64,000 nt of DNA from Candidatus Pantoea floridensis (lineage in GTDB: Bacteria > Pseudomonadota > Gammaproteobacteria > Enterobacterales > Enterobacteriaceae), in the NCBI RefSeq assembly GCF_900215435.1, contig NZ_OCMY01000001.1, positions 3,348,001 through 3,412,000 on the forward strand. The letters are read 5' to 3'. A model generated the notes under the pieces. It had not been told where the DNA came from. It saw nothing but the letters and a program-made list of their open reading frames with translations, and ran no database searches. Made by a program: the position numbers and the translations under genes. Positions 33,842 through 46,201 of this stretch are shown here, in pieces; the first letter of the stretch is position 1; the number at the start of each line of letters is the position of its first letter.

Positions 33842-34852
33842 ATGAAAGCGACTACTAAAAAGAATGCGCTAACCTGGTTAAAAGAGGGTGGCATTTATGT
33901 TGTCCTGTTTGTACTGCTGGCAATTATTATTTTCCAGGATCCCACTTTTTTAAGTTTAATGAACCTGAGTAATATCCTGACCCAATCCTCTGTGCGTATC
34001 ATTATCGCGCTGGGTGTTGCCGGCTTGATTGTTACGCAAGGTACCGATCTTTCGGCAGGACGTCAGGTGGGCTTAGCGGCGGTGGTTGCTGCCACATTGC
34101 TGCAGGCCATGGATAACGCCAACAAAGTGTTCCCGCATCTGGATACCGTGCCAATCCCGTTAGTTATTCTGACTGTTTGCATCATCGGCGGTGTAATTGG
34201 TTTGGTGAACGGTGTGATTATTGCTTACCTCAAGGTAACGCCATTTATCACCACCCTGGGTACCATGATCATTGTTTACGGTATCAACTCACTCTATTAC
34301 GACTTTGTGGGTGCCTCGCCGATTGCCGGTTTCGATCCGGGCTTCTCCAAATTTGCCCAGGGCTTCCTGCGTTTCGGTGATTTTAAACTGTCGTTTATCA
34401 CCTTCTACGCCGTCATTGCCATCGTCTTTGTTTGGGTGCTGTGGAATAAAACCCGCTTCGGTCGCAACATCTTCGCCATCGGCGGTAACCCGGAAGCCGC
34501 AAAAGTGTCAGGCGTAAACGTTCCATTCAACCTGATTCTGATTTATGCCTTGTCGGGTGTGTTCTACGCGTTCGGTGGGATGCTGGAAGCGGGCCGTATC
34601 GGCAGCGCCACCAACAACCTCGGCTTTATGTATGAGCTGGATGCGATTGCGGCGTGTGTCGTCGGCGGCGTGTCGTTTGCCGGGGGTGTGGGTTCAGTGG
34701 CGGGTGTGGTAACCGGTGTAATCATCTTTACCGTCATCAACTACGGTTTGACCTACATCGGCGTGAACCCTTACTGGCAGTACATTATTAAGGGCGGCAT
34801 CATCATCTTCGCCGTGGCGCTGGATTCGTTGAAATACGCGCGTAAGAAGTAA
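33842..34852 (+). CDS. mglC: Galactose/methyl-galactoside ABC transporter permease
   Basis: A 336-residue inner-membrane permease of the BPD_transp_2 family with about ten hydrophobic segments. Conserved stretches are VTQGTDLSAGRQVGLAA, GNPEAAKVSGVNV and GRIGSATNNLG. It is the last gene of mglBAC, closed by a bidirectional terminator. Confidence 0.97.
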   Translation: MKATTKKNALTWLKEGGIYVVLFVLLAIIIFQDPTFLSLMNLSNILTQSSVRIIIALGVAGLIVTQGTDLSAGRQVGLAAVVAATLLQAMDNANKVFPHLDTVPIPLVILTVCIIGGVIGLVNGVIIAYLKVTPFITTLGTMIIVYGINSLYYDFVGASPIAGFDPGFSKFAQGFLRFGDFKLSFITFYAVIAIVFVWVLWNKTRFGRNIFAIGGNPEAAKVSGVNVPFNLILIYALSGVFYAFGGMLEAGRIGSATNNLGFMYELDAIAACVVGGVSFAGGVGSVAGVVTGVIIFTVINYGLTYIGVNPYWQYIIKGGIIIFAVALDSLKYARKK

Positions 34853-34863
34853 CAAACGTCATC

Positions 34864-35655
<792 letters not shown>

Positions 35656-35683
35656 CTACTTGAGGCGGACGGGGGAAGCAAGT

Positions 35684-35709
35684 AAACGCCAGTTGGCCGG
35701 CGTTTTTTT
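35684..35709 (+). terminator. Orphan + strand intrinsic terminator
   Basis: AAACGCC / GGCGTTT is followed by T7, pointing along the + strand. No + strand gene is recognised between 34.9 and 42 kb, so either an unannotated short transcript ends here or it acts only structurally. Confidence 0.55.
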
Positions 35710-35712
35710 AAA

Positions 35713-35741
35713 CACGATCGGACCTGCAAAGTCCGATCGTG
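35713..35741 (-). terminator. 3' stem-loop of maeA
   Basis: A perfect 11-bp stem CACGATCGGAC / GTCCGATCGTG, 8 bp past the maeA stop. On the minus strand it is followed by a short T-run, then A. Confidence 0.65.
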
Positions 35742-35748
35742 CTGCGAC

Positions 35749-37446
35749 TTAAATCGAGGTACGGCGATAGTGACGATACTGCGGCAGCCAGAAGTTGTTG
35801 CTCACGGCTTTCGACAAGACATCTTCTGAAGTGACAACCGCCACACCAGCCAGCTGCGCCGCTTTACCTACTTCGATGGCAATCAGCTTCGAAACGCCCT
35901 GAATATCTTTGATTTCCGGCAGAACCGGTCCTTCACCATCATTCGCCAGCGGTGAACAGTCAGCCAAAGCGCGGCTGGCGGTCATCAGCATCGAATCCGT
36001 CACGCGGCTGGCGCCAGAAGCGATTACGCCCAAACCAATTCCAGGGAAGATATAGGAGTTATTGCACTGGGCGATTGGAAAGGTTTTCCCTTTCCACGTC
36101 ACCGGCGAGAATGGGCTGCCGGTGGCAACCAGCGCTGCACCGTCGGTCCAGGCGATGATGTCGGCTGGCGTTGCTTCCACGCGTGACGTCGGGTTCGACA
36201 ACGGCATAACGATCGGCCGCTTCGTGTGTTTGTGCATCTCGCGGATAATCTCTTCGGTGAACAGGCCAGGCTGGCCAGACACGCCGATCAGAATATCTGG
36301 TTTGGCATTGCGCACCACGTCCAGCAGAGAAATTGAGTCGCTGCTGGTGTCCCACTCTTTCAAGCTGTCGCTCTTCTGCACCAGCTTGCTCTGGAAATTA
36401 AGCAGATTAGGCAGCTTGTCGGTCAGCAGACCAAAACGGTCCACCATCATCACCCGGCTGCGGGCTTCATCATCACTTAAGCCTTCAGACTTCATCTGCG
36501 CGATAATCTGCTCGGCGATACCACAACCGGCAGAACCGGCACCCAGGAATACCACTTTCTGCTCACACAGGCGGCTGCCGGCAGCGCGGCTGGCAGCGAT
36601 TAGGGTGCCAACGGTAACGGCGGCGGTGCCCTGAATGTCGTCGTTAAAGCAGCAGATCTCATCACGATAGCGTTCCAGCAGCGGCATGGCGTTTTTCTGT
36701 GCAAAGTCTTCAAACTGCAACAGCACATTTGGCCAGCGGCGATTAACCGCCTGAATGAATTCGTTAACGAATTCTTCGTATTCTTCACCAGTGATACGCG
36801 GATGGCGCCAGCCCATGTAGAGCGGGTCGTTCAGCAGCTGCTGGTTATTGGTACCCACGTCCAGCACAACCGGCAAGGTATAAGCCGGGCTGATGCCACC
36901 GCACGCGGTATACAGCGACAGCTTACCGATTGGGATGCCCATGCCGCCAATACCCAGATCGCCGAGGCCAAGAATACGCTCGCCATCGGTCACCACAATC
37001 ACCTTCACATTCTGCTTGGTGGCGTTTTGCAGCATGTCTTCAATGCGATCGCGGTTGTTATAAGAGATGAATACACCACGTGCGCGGCGGTAGATTTCTG
37101 AGAAGTGCTCACAGGCGGCGCCGACGGTTGGGGTGTAGATAATCGGCATCATCTCTTCCAGATGATTATCGAGCAGTCGGTAGAAGAGGGTTTCGTTGGT
37201 GTCTTGGATGTTGCGCAGGTAAACATGCTTGTCGTTATTGTTTTTGAAATCCAGAAACTGGCGCCAGGCTCGTTCTGCCTGCTCTTCGATGGATTCCACT
37301 GCCTCAGGCAGCAGACCGTTTAGGTTAAATTCGTTACGTTCTTCAAGGCTGAAGGCGCTGCCTTTGTTCAACAGCGGAAATTCCAGCAGGATCGGACCCG
37401 CGTAAGGAATATACAGCGGACGTTTACTTTCGTAGTCGAGTTCCAT
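35749..37446 (-). CDS. maeA: NAD-dependent malic enzyme
   Basis: A 565-residue enzyme that decarboxylates malate to pyruvate with NAD. Signatures are [23 protein letters not shown], the substrate/metal site [15 protein letters not shown] and the NAD-binding [13 protein letters not shown]. Length and sequence match E. coli MaeA (SfcA). Single-gene unit with its own 3' stem-loop. Confidence 0.96.
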   Translation of the reverse strand: MELDYESKRPLYIPYAGPILLEFPLLNKGSAFSLEERNEFNLNGLLPEAVESIEEQAERAWRQFLDFKNNNDKHVYLRNIQDTNETLFYRLLDNHLEEMMPIIYTPTVGAACEHFSEIYRRARGVFISYNNRDRIEDMLQNATKQNVKVIVVTDGERILGLGDLGIGGMGIPIGKLSLYTACGGISPAYTLPVVLDVGTNNQQLLNDPLYMGWRHPRITGEEYEEFVNEFIQAVNRRWPNVLLQFEDFAQKNAMPLLERYRDEICCFNDDIQGTAAVTVGTLIAASRAAGSRLCEQKVVFLGAGSAGCGIAEQIIAQMKSEGLSDDEARSRVMMVDRFGLLTDKLPNLLNFQSKLVQKSDSLKEWDTSSDSISLLDVVRNAKPDILIGVSGQPGLFTEEIIREMHKHTKRPIVMPLSNPTSRVEATPADIIAWTDGAALVATGSPFSPVTWKGKTFPIAQCNNSYIFPGIGLGVIASGASRVTDSMLMTASRALADCSPLANDGEGPVLPEIKDIQGVSKLIAIEVGKAAQLAGVAVVTSEDVLSKAVSNNFWLPQYRHYRRTSI

Positions 37447-37606
37447 GCAGTGCTTGCTCCGGTTGCAGTGTTTTCTGACGTATCGCCGAGAAAAGGTAAC
37501 GCCAGTCCATCTGGATGTGAAGAGGGTCTGGCGCCCGATCCTATGAAAATTCCTGCAGATGTACAGCTTTTGTTAACAAAAGGTCACAAAAGCGGTAAAA
37601 GGATCA

Positions 37607-38503
37607 CTAAACTGATGTTTTCGAAACTAAAGTAAGTGAGAAATCTTCACATCCCAGGGCTGCCAGCGTCGCGCGCGTGGCATCCGACTGACTTAGCGTG
37701 CTGCCCTGAGATTCGGCCAGCACGGCCTGCTGAATAGTATCGAGCGCTTCATTGCTCATGTTCATTAAAATCAGCGCGGCCTGTAATGGTGGCAAGCTTG
37801 GGTTAAAAGCGGCATTTTCCGCATAGCGGCCCGTAAAGGTTGTACCACTCTGGCTGCGAAGTGCTACGCCGCTGTAGCTCTGGCTGTAAGGTGCGTGACT
37901 GTGATTTGCGGCCTCAATGGCCGCTTGTTGCAATGCATCACCCTTTACGGCAAAACCATGATTGACCGGCGTTAACAAACGTTCGGTGATGTTCAAATCA
38001 GCGGGGCCAAACGCATCCGGCAGATAATCACCGAGCGTGCTCACGGCGCGTCCCGGCAAGCTAATGCGAATTGCGGTGCCGCTATTAAGCTCATTCATGA
38101 ACTGGCGGCAATGGCCGCACGGCGTGTAGTTGACGGTAATTGCCGCTAATTTCTCTTCACCGCGTAGCCAGGCATGGGTAATCGCACTTTGCTCGGCATG
38201 TACCGTCTGCTGCAGCGGCGCGTGCAGGAACTCCATATTGGCCCCGAAATACCAATGGCCGCTAACGCCGCGAGAAATGGCGCCGACGTTGAAATTCGAA
38301 ACGGTAGCCACAGCGCAACTTGCTGCCAGCGGCAACAGTGCCAGCGCCAGCGCATCATCATCCAGACCGGTAAGCTGTTTCAATTGCGCGATATCCTGAG
38401 GACGCAATACGCCATGGAAATCAGCCGCATCCAGCAGCGGCTGGATCGCCGTTTGTAGCGCTGCGGGCAGGGCAGAAAAAGCAGTAGAGAATCGTGGATG
38501 CAT
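37607..38503 (-). CDS. cdd: Cytidine deaminase
   Basis: A 298-residue enterobacterial-type Cdd with a catalytic N-terminal domain and a degenerate C-terminal repeat. The Zn site is seen as HAEQSAI and [13 protein letters not shown]. It deaminates cytidine and deoxycytidine in pyrimidine salvage. Gene order cdd-yohK-yohJ (read along the minus strand in reverse) matches E. coli. Confidence 0.96.
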   Translation of the reverse strand: MHPRFSTAFSALPAALQTAIQPLLDAADFHGVLRPQDIAQLKQLTGLDDDALALALLPLAASCAVATVSNFNVGAISRGVSGHWYFGANMEFLHAPLQQTVHAEQSAITHAWLRGEEKLAAITVNYTPCGHCRQFMNELNSGTAIRISLPGRAVSTLGDYLPDAFGPADLNITERLLTPVNHGFAVKGDALQQAAIEAANHSHAPYSQSYSGVALRSQSGTTFTGRYAENAAFNPSLPPLQAALILMNMSNEALDTIQQAVLAESQGSTLSQSDATRATLAALGCEDFSLTLVSKTSV

Positions 38504-38627
38504 GATGTGATGACCTCAGTTTCGCGTTAGCGGCAATGCGCCGCCTGACGTTTTATATGTGATCCAAGTCGCTCTGACAATGCAAGCTGATTGGGTTGTT
38601 TCAACTTTGCGAGATCTCTCGCAAGTT

Positions 38628-39320
38628 TTAGCCAAACCAATGCATTAACAGGGGAAAAAGAAAGGGTGCCAGTAATGACGTAATGATGCCGCAGATCACC
38701 AGCGCTAAAGAGCTGAATGCGCCTTCCTGATAATCGATCTCTGCAGCACGCGCCGTACCTAACGCATGCGAAGCGTTACCAATCGCCAAACCTCGCGAGG
38801 ATTTGCTCTTCACCTTAAACAGATTCAGCAACATATGACCAAATACCGCGCCCAGCACCCCGGCGATCAGCACGCAGATCGCACTAATAGCGGGAATACC
38901 GTGTAATGAAGCAGACACAGCCATCGCAATCGGCGTGGTAACCGATTTTGGCATGATAGTGGCGGCGATTTCTGGCGTCGCGCCCATCCATAAGGCAATG
39001 GCAGTGCCTGACACCATCGCTGTAATGCTGCCAATGAAACACACGCTGATAATGGTTTTCCAGCGCGCGCGAATTTGATGCATCTGCTCGTACAGCGGCA
39101 GGGCCAGCGCGACCACGGCGGGTTGCAGTAGCTGATTCAGCAGGCTGCTGCCAGCAAAATAGCGGGCATAGGGCATGTGGGTGATCAATAGGAGCGGAAT
39201 GACAATCGCCATCGCGACCAGCAAGGGATTGACGATGGAAATATTGATTTTCGCCGCCAGCTTGCGCGCCAGCAGATAGGCGATCACGGTCAGCGGTAGC
39301 GACCACCAGGCATCAGTCAT
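38628..39320 (-). CDS. yohK: LrgB-family protein YohK
   Basis: A 230-residue membrane protein of the LrgB/CidB family with about seven hydrophobic segments. [17 protein letters not shown] and [12 protein letters not shown] (conserved C-terminal motif) are visible. With YohJ it is proposed to work in holin-like or 2,3-dihydroxypropane-sulfonate/metabolite export; the role in E. coli is unclear. The start overlaps the yohJ end by eight bases. Confidence 0.9.
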   Translation of the reverse strand: MTDAWWSLPLTVIAYLLARKLAAKINISIVNPLLVAMAIVIPLLLITHMPYARYFAGSSLLNQLLQPAVVALALPLYEQMHQIRARWKTIISVCFIGSITAMVSGTAIALWMGATPEIAATIMPKSVTTPIAMAVSASLHGIPAISAICVLIAGVLGAVFGHMLLNLFKVKSKSSRGLAIGNASHALGTARAAEIDYQEGAFSSLALVICGIITSLLAPFLFPLLMHWFG

Positions 39321-39696
39321 GGTTTTTCTCCTGCGGACGCTGCATTCGTTCTGCGCTCAGGCCGACAATTAGCAAAACCAGGAAAGTGCTGACCATGCAC
39401 GACACCACAATCGGCCCAAACTGGGCGGTGAGAATGTCGGTATAACCCATTACGCCTACGCTAATGGGAACAAACAGCAGTGCCATGTAGCGAATCAGCA
39501 AATGACAGCCGGGTTTGACCCAGTCAACCGGCAGAATTTGCAGCGCCAGCAGTAGGAACAGCAGCAGCATGCCGATAATGCTACCGGGAATAGTGATTGG
39601 GAGCAGGGCAGATATCCCCATTCCGGCGTAAAGCGCCGCATAAATAATGATGAAGGCGCGCAGATAGCGCCAGCAGGCAGATAGCACGGAGGGCAT
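39313..39696 (-). CDS. yohJ: LrgA-family protein YohJ (UPF0299)
   Basis: A 127-residue membrane protein with four hydrophobic segments and the LrgA motif [17 protein letters not shown] followed by [10 protein letters not shown]. It is the partner of YohK and is translated in the same operon with overlapping genes. Confidence 0.9.
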   Translation of the reverse strand: MPSVLSACWRYLRAFIIIYAALYAGMGISALLPITIPGSIIGMLLLFLLLALQILPVDWVKPGCHLLIRYMALLFVPISVGVMGYTDILTAQFGPIVVSCMVSTFLVLLIVGLSAERMQRPQEKNHD

Positions 39697-39774
39697 GTCA
39701 GGCTCCTGTTTTCATGGCGCTTCATCATACGCATTAAGCGCTTAGCGTGCTAGCGATCACAAGAATGTCTGTCC

Positions 39775-39799
39775 CGGTCGCCATGAATGGCGACCCTAC
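39775..39799. repeat. REP-like palindrome
   Basis: GGTCGCCATGAATGGCGACC followed by CTAC, between yohJ and the metG terminator. Confidence 0.85.
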
Positions 39800-39828
39800 T
39801 ACGCGCAGGCTAAGGGGATAGACAGCGA

Positions 39829-39853
39829 CAAAAAAGCCGCCCTAAGGCGGCTT
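39829..39853 (-). terminator. Rho-independent terminator of metG
   Basis: On the minus strand AGCCGCC-TTAG-GGCGGCT is followed by T6; it ends a few bases past the metG stop. Confidence 0.9.
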
Positions 39854-39859
39854 ATTAGC

Positions 39860-41893
39860 TTACTTAACCGGCATTCCCGGTACTGCGCCGCTATCGACCG
39901 ACAGCACGAACAGGTCTTTTCCGCCCGGACCGGCTGACAGCACCATGCCTTCTGAAATACCGAAGCGCATTTTACGCGGCGCGAGGTTGGCGACGATGAT
40001 GGTCATTTTGCCAACCAGCACGGAAGGATCCGGATACGCCGCGCGAATACCAGAGAAGATCTGACGCTTCTCGCCGCCCACATCCAGCTCCAGACGCAGC
40101 AGCTTGTCAGAACCGTCTACCAGCTCGGCTTTCTCAATCAGCGCCACACGCATATCGACCTTGGCGAAATCATCAATGGTGATGGTGTCACCAATTGGCG
40201 CATCGGCCAGCGGCCCGGTTGCTGCAGGCTTATTTGTCGCCGCCGCATCCTCTTTTGAGGCTTCAACCAGCGCCTCAACTTTGCTCATCTCGATACGGCC
40301 ATACAGCGCTTTGAACGGTGCTACGTCGTGATCGAGCAGCGGTTGCGCAATCGCATCCCAGCTCAGTTCGCTCTGCAGGAAGGCTTCAGTACGCTCACTC
40401 AATGATGGCAGCACCGGCTTCAGCCAGGTCATCAGCACGCGGAACAGGTTGATGCCCATTGAGCAGATGGCTTGCAGATCGGCATCACGACCTTCTTGTT
40501 TCGCCACCACCCATGGCGCCTGCTCATCGACATAGCGGTTAGCCAGATCGGCCAGCGCCATGATTTCACGAATCGCACGGTTAAATTCGCGGCTGGCCCA
40601 GGCTTCGCCAATCCTTTCAGAGGCATCAACAAAGGTCTGATACAGCGCCGGATCGGCCAGCTCGCTCGCCAGTTTGCCGCCAAAGCGTTTGGTCAGGAAG
40701 CCCGCGTTACGCGATGCCAGGTTAACCACTTTGTTCACCACATCCGCATTCACGCGCTGCACGAAATCTTCCAGATTCAGGTCGATATCGTCGATGCGTG
40801 AGGAGAGCTTGGCCGCGTAGTAATAACGCAGGCTGTCGGCATCCAGATGCTGCAGCCAGGTGCTGGCTTTAATAAAGGTGCCGCGCGATTTCGACATCTT
40901 CGCGCCGTTTACCGTTACATAACCATGCACGAACAGGTTGGTTGGCTTGCGGAAGTTGCTGCCTTCCAGCATTGCCGGCCAGAACAGGCTGTGGAAATAG
41001 ACGATATCTTTACCGATAAAGTGATACAGCTCGGTGGTCGAATCTTTCTTCCAGAACTCGTCGAAATCGATATTGCCGCGCTTATCGCACAGGTTTTTAA
41101 ATGAACCCATGTAGCCGATTGGCGCATCCAGCCAGACATAGAAGTATTTGCCCGGCGCGCCAGGAATTTCAAAGCCGAAATAGGGCGCATCGCGGGAGAT
41201 ATCCCACTGTTGCAGACCCGATTCAAACCACTCCTGCATCTTGTTAGCAACCTGCTCTTGCAGCGCGCCTGAGCGCGTCCACGCCTGCAGCATGGCGCTG
41301 AAGGACGGCAGATCGAAGAAGAAGTGTTCGGAATCACGCAGCACCGGCGTAGCGCCAGAAACCACCGATTTCGGGTCGATCAGCTCGGTTGGGCTGTAGG
41401 TCGCGCTGCACACTTCGCAGTTGTCGCCATATTGATCCGGTGATTTACATTTCGGGCAGGTGCCCTTGACGAAACGGTCCGGCAGGAACATGCCTTTCTC
41501 CGGATCGTACAGCTGCGAAATGGTACGGTTCTTAATAAAACCATTCTCTTTCAGACGACCATAAATCAGCTCGGACAGCTGACGGTTCTCATCGCTGTGC
41601 GTCGAGTGATAGTTGTCGTAGCCGATGTTGAAGCCGGCGAAATCGGTCTCGTGCTCTTGCTTCATTTCGGCAATCATCTGCTCTGGTGCCACACCCAACT
41701 GCTGCGCTTTCAGCATGATTGGCGTGCCATGGGCGTCGTCAGCACAGATGAAGTGAACCTGGTTGCCACGCATTCGCTGGTAACGGACCCAAATGTCAGC
41801 CTGAATGTGTTCAAGCATGTGACCGAGATGGATTGAACCGTTTGCGTACGGCAGTGCGCACGTTACCAGAATTTTTTTAGCGACTTGAGTCAT
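39860..41893 (-). CDS. metG: Methionyl-tRNA synthetase
   Basis: A 677-residue class I synthetase. The HIGH-type motif is HLGHM, the KMSKS loop is KMSKSRG, and the Zn knuckle runs CPKC through NCEVC. A C-terminal tRNA-binding dimerisation domain begins at about residue 575 ([16 protein letters not shown]). The start at 41893 ([19 protein letters not shown]) matches E. coli. Divergent from apbC, as in E. coli. Confidence 0.97.
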   Translation of the reverse strand: MTQVAKKILVTCALPYANGSIHLGHMLEHIQADIWVRYQRMRGNQVHFICADDAHGTPIMLKAQQLGVAPEQMIAEMKQEHETDFAGFNIGYDNYHSTHSDENRQLSELIYGRLKENGFIKNRTISQLYDPEKGMFLPDRFVKGTCPKCKSPDQYGDNCEVCSATYSPTELIDPKSVVSGATPVLRDSEHFFFDLPSFSAMLQAWTRSGALQEQVANKMQEWFESGLQQWDISRDAPYFGFEIPGAPGKYFYVWLDAPIGYMGSFKNLCDKRGNIDFDEFWKKDSTTELYHFIGKDIVYFHSLFWPAMLEGSNFRKPTNLFVHGYVTVNGAKMSKSRGTFIKASTWLQHLDADSLRYYYAAKLSSRIDDIDLNLEDFVQRVNADVVNKVVNLASRNAGFLTKRFGGKLASELADPALYQTFVDASERIGEAWASREFNRAIREIMALADLANRYVDEQAPWVVAKQEGRDADLQAICSMGINLFRVLMTWLKPVLPSLSERTEAFLQSELSWDAIAQPLLDHDVAPFKALYGRIEMSKVEALVEASKEDAAATNKPAATGPLADAPIGDTITIDDFAKVDMRVALIEKAELVDGSDKLLRLELDVGGEKRQIFSGIRAAYPDPSVLVGKMTIIVANLAPRKMRFGISEGMVLSAGPGGKDLFVLSVDSGAVPGMPVK

Positions 41894-42054
41894 GTTTGCG
41901 TAGCGTTCCGTTGAAGAAAAATCGGATTTAGATGTTAACCGAAGCACTCTCTGGCGTAAACACGACAGGACATCCGCGTCACTTTTAGCGCCTATCTGAT
42001 ATTATTGAACAGACACCGCCGCAATCTGGCGAGATGAAAAAACAAGGAGTAGGG

Positions 42055-43167
42055 ATGACTTCACAATCCCAGCAACATCATTCACCTGAAGCGCTGCGGG
42101 CCCTGGTCAGCGGCGTGCTGAGTGACTTTGAACATCCGACGCTGCAACACAACCTCACCACGCTGAAAGCTTTGCGCCACGTGGCGCTGCTGGATGACAA
42201 GCTGCATATCGAGCTGGTGATGCCGTTTGCGTGGGCCAGCGCCTTTGAAGTTTTGAAAGCGCAAACCAGTGCAGAATTGCTGCGCTTAACCGATGCCAGC
42301 GCCATCGACTGGCGGCTGCGCCACGATATTGCCACGCTGAAGCGCGTGAAAAACCATCCAGGTGCGACCGGTGTGAAAAATATCATCGCGGTGAGCTCTG
42401 GCAAAGGTGGCGTAGGCAAATCCAGCACCGCCGTGAATATGGCGCTGGCGTTGATTGCGGAAGGCGCGCGCGTGGGGATTCTTGATGCGGATATTTACGG
42501 CCCGTCGATTCCTAACATGCTCGGCACCGAAAATCAGCGTCCCACTTCACCGGATGGCACGCACATGGCGCCGATTATGGCGCACGGCCTGGCAACCAAC
42601 TCCATCGGCTATCTGGTAACCGACGATAACGCCATGGTGTGGCGCGGCCCGATGGCCAGCAAAGCCCTGATGCAGCTGCTGAACGAAACCATGTGGCCGG
42701 ATCTCGACTATTTGATTCTCGATATGCCGCCAGGCACCGGCGATATTCAGCTTACGCTGGCGCAGAACGTGCCGGTGACCGGCGCGTTAGTGGTGACGAC
42801 GCCGCAGGACATCGCGTTAATCGATGCACGTAAAGGCATGGTGATGTTTGAGAAAGTGAGCGTACCGGTACTGGGCGTGGTCGAGAACATGAGCATGCAC
42901 ATCTGTAGCCAATGTGGCCACCACGAACCGATTTTCGGCACCGGCGGCGCGCAGAAGCTGGTGGAGGATTACCACACCCGCCTGCTGGCACAGCTGCCGC
43001 TGCACATTACGCTGCGTGAAGATCTGGATGATGGTGAACCAACCGTGGTGCGCCGTCCTGACAGTGATTTTACCGCGCTGTACCGCCAGCTGGCAGGACG
43101 CGTCGCGGCGCAGCTCTATTGGCAGGGTGAAATCATCCCGGGCGATATTGCTTTCCGCGCGGTTTAA
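42055..43167 (+). CDS. apbC: Iron-sulfur cluster carrier ATPase ApbC (Mrp)
   Basis: A 370-residue Mrp/NBP35 P-loop ATPase. An N-terminal MIP18-like domain is followed by the deviant Walker A SSGKGGVGKSSTA and the cluster-binding CSQCGHH. It carries Fe-S clusters to target proteins in the cytosol. The start at 42055 follows AAGGAG; an in-frame ATG at 42034 lacks a ribosome site. Its end overlaps the convergent GNAT gene by four bases. Confidence 0.95.
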   Translation: MTSQSQQHHSPEALRALVSGVLSDFEHPTLQHNLTTLKALRHVALLDDKLHIELVMPFAWASAFEVLKAQTSAELLRLTDASAIDWRLRHDIATLKRVKNHPGATGVKNIIAVSSGKGGVGKSSTAVNMALALIAEGARVGILDADIYGPSIPNMLGTENQRPTSPDGTHMAPIMAHGLATNSIGYLVTDDNAMVWRGPMASKALMQLLNETMWPDLDYLILDMPPGTGDIQLTLAQNVPVTGALVVTTPQDIALIDARKGMVMFEKVSVPVLGVVENMSMHICSQCGHHEPIFGTGGAQKLVEDYHTRLLAQLPLHITLREDLDDGEPTVVRRPDSDFTALYRQLAGRVAAQLYWQGEIIPGDIAFRAV

Positions 43168-43616
43168 CGGCGTCCACTTTCGCTGGCGCGAGCCGCCAGC
43201 GGAAAATGCATCAGCACATATTTTCCCTGCTCACTTTCGCCAACCGCTTCACGCCGCCAGCCGTGTTTCAGATAAAAATCCATCGCCGCCTGATTCTTTT
43301 GCAAGCATTTCAATGCGCCGGTGGAGGTGAAACGTTCTTGAACCTTTTCCAGCAGCGCGCTGCCAACGCCTTGCCCTTGCGCATCCGGATCGACATACAG
43401 GCTATGCAGGAAGTTGTCGTTATCCAGCACCGCCGCAAACCCCACGCGATGCCCGTCCAGTTCGGCTACCAGCACGGTTTCACCCAAAATCACCGCATCG
43501 AAATCTTCTAATTGCCAATCATCGCCAGCCAGCCACGTCCAGTTATGGCGACGCGCGGCCAGATACAGCGTGCGCAGAAAAGGGCGATCGGTTTCTTCAA
43601 AAGAACGTATTTGCAC
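43164..43616 (-). CDS. GNAT-family N-acetyltransferase
   Basis: A 150-residue GNAT-fold protein. Motif A for acetyl-CoA is VDPDAQGQGVGSALL, and NQAAMDFYLKHGWRR is the usual C-terminal motif. The substrate cannot be told. It ends convergently with apbC and starts just before a pair of REP-like repeats. Confidence 0.85.
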   Translation of the reverse strand: MQIRSFEETDRPFLRTLYLAARRHNWTWLAGDDWQLEDFDAVILGETVLVAELDGHRVGFAAVLDNDNFLHSLYVDPDAQGQGVGSALLEKVQERFTSTGALKCLQKNQAAMDFYLKHGWRREAVGESEQGKYVLMHFPLAARASESGRR

Positions 43617-43642
43617 TCAACAACTCCATTCTCGTGATTTGC

Positions 43643-43711
43643 AGGTGCGCATAAATGCGCACCCTACGAAATCCTCACGGGTCAAATGTAGGGGCGCCAT
43701 TCATGGCGACC
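43643..43711. repeat. Pair of REP-like palindromes
   Basis: GGTGCGCATAAATGCGCACC plus CTAC (43644-43667) and GTAGG-GGCGCCATTCATGGCG-ACC (43688-43711). The remaining 220 bp up to ahpC should hold its promoter and an OxyR site, which I could not place confidently. Confidence 0.8.
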
Positions 43712-43930
43712 AGTTAATGATTAAGCCATCAGTCAAAAGTAGCAGTTTCACCCTGAAAAGATAAAGCCTGTCAGAACAACAGCTTTTTTGTGTAGAATGC
43801 CCGCGCGAGCCGCATGAAATCTGGCGTCGGCGCTTTGATAGCTTTTGGTTATCTGATTGATAACGTCTGCATATTAGAAGTTGGCCCGAAAATTCTGTAA
43901 CTTGCATCACATCTTTTAACGGAGGTCACC

Positions 43931-44494
43931 ATGTCCATCATTAATACCAAGATCAAACCATTTAAAAACGCAGCGTTCAAAAACGGCGAATTCATCGAAG
44001 TCACCGAGAAAGACGTTGAAGGTAAATGGAGTGTTTTCTTCTTCTACCCGGCTGACTTCACCTTCGTATGCCCAACCGAACTGGGTGACGTTGCAGACCA
44101 TCATGAAGAGTTCCAGAAACTGGGCGTAGATATCTACTCTGTTTCTACCGACACGCACTTTACCCACAAAGCCTGGCACGGTTCTTCTGACACCATCGCA
44201 AAAATCAAATACGCGATGATCGGTGACCCAACTGGCGCGCTGACCCGTAACTTCGAAATCATGCGTGAAGACGAAGGCCTGGCAGACCGTGGTACCTTCA
44301 TCGTTGACCCGGAAGGCATCATCCAGGCGATCGAAATCACCGCAGAAGGCATTGGCCGTGACGCATCAGACCTGATCCGCAAAGTGAAAGCAGCACAGTA
44401 CGTGGCTTCTCACCCAGGCGAAGTTTGCCCGGCAAAATGGAAAGAAGGCGAAGCAACGCTGGCTCCATCACTGGACCTGGTTGGCAAAATCTAA
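43931..44494 (+). CDS. ahpC: Alkyl hydroperoxide reductase AhpC (typical 2-Cys peroxiredoxin)
   Basis: A 187-residue peroxiredoxin. The peroxidatic Cys is in [12 protein letters not shown] (near residue 47), and the resolving Cys is in [10 protein letters not shown] (near residue 166). It reduces H2O2 and organic peroxides and is recycled by AhpF. A strong ribosome site (ACGGAGGT) and biased codon use fit high expression. Confidence 0.97.
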   Translation: MSIINTKIKPFKNAAFKNGEFIEVTEKDVEGKWSVFFFYPADFTFVCPTELGDVADHHEEFQKLGVDIYSVSTDTHFTHKAWHGSSDTIAKIKYAMIGDPTGALTRNFEIMREDEGLADRGTFIVDPEGIIQAIEITAEGIGRDASDLIRKVKAAQYVASHPGEVCPAKWKEGEATLAPSLDLVGKI

Positions 44495-44523
44495 GCCAAC
44501 ATCACGCCATTCGATCTTTCTCT

Positions 44524-44549
44524 ATCGGGTGCTACGGCACCCGATTTTC
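44524..44549 (+). terminator. Attenuator-like hairpin between ahpC and ahpF
   Basis: The stem ATCGGGTGC-TACG-GCACCCGAT is followed by only four T. The weak U-tract suggests partial termination, giving more ahpC than ahpF transcript. Confidence 0.75.
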
Positions 44550-44565
44550 ATGACAGGAACTCACT

Positions 44566-46134
44566 ATGCTCGACACCAATTTAAAAACCCAACTCAAGGC
44601 TTACCTTGAGAAACTAACGAAACCAGTTGAGTTGATTGCCACATTGGATGATGGCGCTAAATCGGCAGAGATCCGTACTCTGCTGGTCGATATCGCGAGC
44701 TTGTCAGATAAAGTCAGCTTCCGTGAAGAGAACGATCGTCCGGTGCGTAAACCCTCTTTCCTGATTACTAACCCAGGCAGCCAGAGCGGTCCGCGCTTTG
44801 CCGGTTCGCCAATGGGCCATGAATTCACTTCACTGGTTTTAGCCCTGCTGCAAACCGGTGGACACCCATCGAAAGAAGCGCAGAGCCTGCTGGATCAAGT
44901 GGTAGCGCTGGAAGGTGACTTCCATTTCGAAACCTATTATTCACTGTCGTGCCACAACTGTCCTGACGTGGTACAGGCGCTGAACCTGATGGCGGTACTG
45001 AATCCGCGCATCAGCCATACCGCGATTGATGGCGGTATGTTCCAGAACGAAATCACCGAACGCAACGTGATGGGCGTGCCAGCGGTATTTCTGAATGGCA
45101 AAGAGTTCGGTCAGGGCCGTCTGAGCCTGGCGGAAATCGTCGGTAAAGTGGACACCAACTCCGATAAACGCGCGGCGGAAGAGCTGAACAAACGTGATGC
45201 CTATGAAGTGTTGATCGTCGGCAGCGGCCCAGCGGGCGCAGCAGCGGCCATTTACTCGGCGCGTAAAGGCATCCGTACTGGCCTGATGGGCGAACGCTTT
45301 GGTGGCCAGGTGCTGGACACCGTCGACATTGAAAACTACATCTCCGTGCCGAAAACCGAAGGCGCCAAGCTGGCTGGTTCATTGCGCGCTCACGTTGATG
45401 ATTACGATGTGGATGTGATTGATACCCAGAGCGCCATTAAGCTGATTCCTGCGGCGAAAGAGGGCGGTCTGCACGCGATTGAAACCGCATCCGGCGCGGT
45501 ACTGAAATCTCGCAGCATTATCATTGCCACCGGGGCGCGCTGGCGCAACATGGGCGTACCGGGCGAAGAACAGTATCGCACCAAGGGCGTCACCTATTGC
45601 CCGCACTGCGACGGTCCGCTGTTCAAAGGTAAACGCACGGCGGTGATCGGTGGCGGTAACTCAGGCGTTGAAGCGGCGATCGATCTGGCCGGCATTGTTG
45701 AGCACGTCACGCTGCTGGAATTTGCCAGCGAAATGCGCGCCGATAAAGTGCTGCAGGACAAACTGCGCAGTCTGAAAAACGTCGACGTGATTCTGAATGC
45801 GCAGACCACGGAAGTGAAAGGTGACGGTAGTAAGGTTACCAGCCTGACCTACATCGATCGTAATAACCAAACCAGCCATGAAATCGCGCTGAGCGGTATC
45901 TTCGTGCAAATTGGCCTGCTGCCAAACACCACCTGGCTGGAAGGAGCGGTTGAGCGCACTAAAATGGGCGAAATCATTATTGATGCCAAGTGCGAAACCA
46001 GCCTGAAAGGCGTATTCGCCGCCGGCGACTGCACCACGGTGCCATATAAGCAGATCATCATCGCCAGCGGTGAAGGTGCGAAAGCCTCACTCAGCGCCTT
46101 TGATTATCTGATTCGTACTAAACCGGCTGAATAA
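44566..46134 (+). CDS. ahpF: Alkyl hydroperoxide reductase subunit F
   Basis: A 522-residue flavoprotein. An N-terminal double-thioredoxin domain carries a redox pair in SCHNCPDV, and a thioredoxin-reductase-like domain has FAD-binding [17 protein letters not shown] and redox pair YCPHCDG. It passes electrons from NADH through FAD and the two Cys pairs to AhpC. Confidence 0.97.
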   Translation: MLDTNLKTQLKAYLEKLTKPVELIATLDDGAKSAEIRTLLVDIASLSDKVSFREENDRPVRKPSFLITNPGSQSGPRFAGSPMGHEFTSLVLALLQTGGHPSKEAQSLLDQVVALEGDFHFETYYSLSCHNCPDVVQALNLMAVLNPRISHTAIDGGMFQNEITERNVMGVPAVFLNGKEFGQGRLSLAEIVGKVDTNSDKRAAEELNKRDAYEVLIVGSGPAGAAAAIYSARKGIRTGLMGERFGGQVLDTVDIENYISVPKTEGAKLAGSLRAHVDDYDVDVIDTQSAIKLIPAAKEGGLHAIETASGAVLKSRSIIIATGARWRNMGVPGEEQYRTKGVTYCPHCDGPLFKGKRTAVIGGGNSGVEAAIDLAGIVEHVTLLEFASEMRADKVLQDKLRSLKNVDVILNAQTTEVKGDGSKVTSLTYIDRNNQTSHEIALSGIFVQIGLLPNTTWLEGAVERTKMGEIIIDAKCETSLKGVFAAGDCTTVPYKQIIIASGEGAKASLSAFDYLIRTKPAE

Positions 46135-46154
46135 TTTTTGCGATAGCCACGCAA

Positions 46155-46187
46155 TAGCCCCGTAACCTGTGTTGCGGGGCTTTTTTT
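46155..46187 (+). terminator. Rho-independent terminator of ahpCF
   Basis: The stem AGCCCCG / CGGGGCT followed by T7, 20 bp past the ahpF stop. Confidence 0.9.
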
Positions 46188-46201
46188 ATCTTTATACGTC
46201 C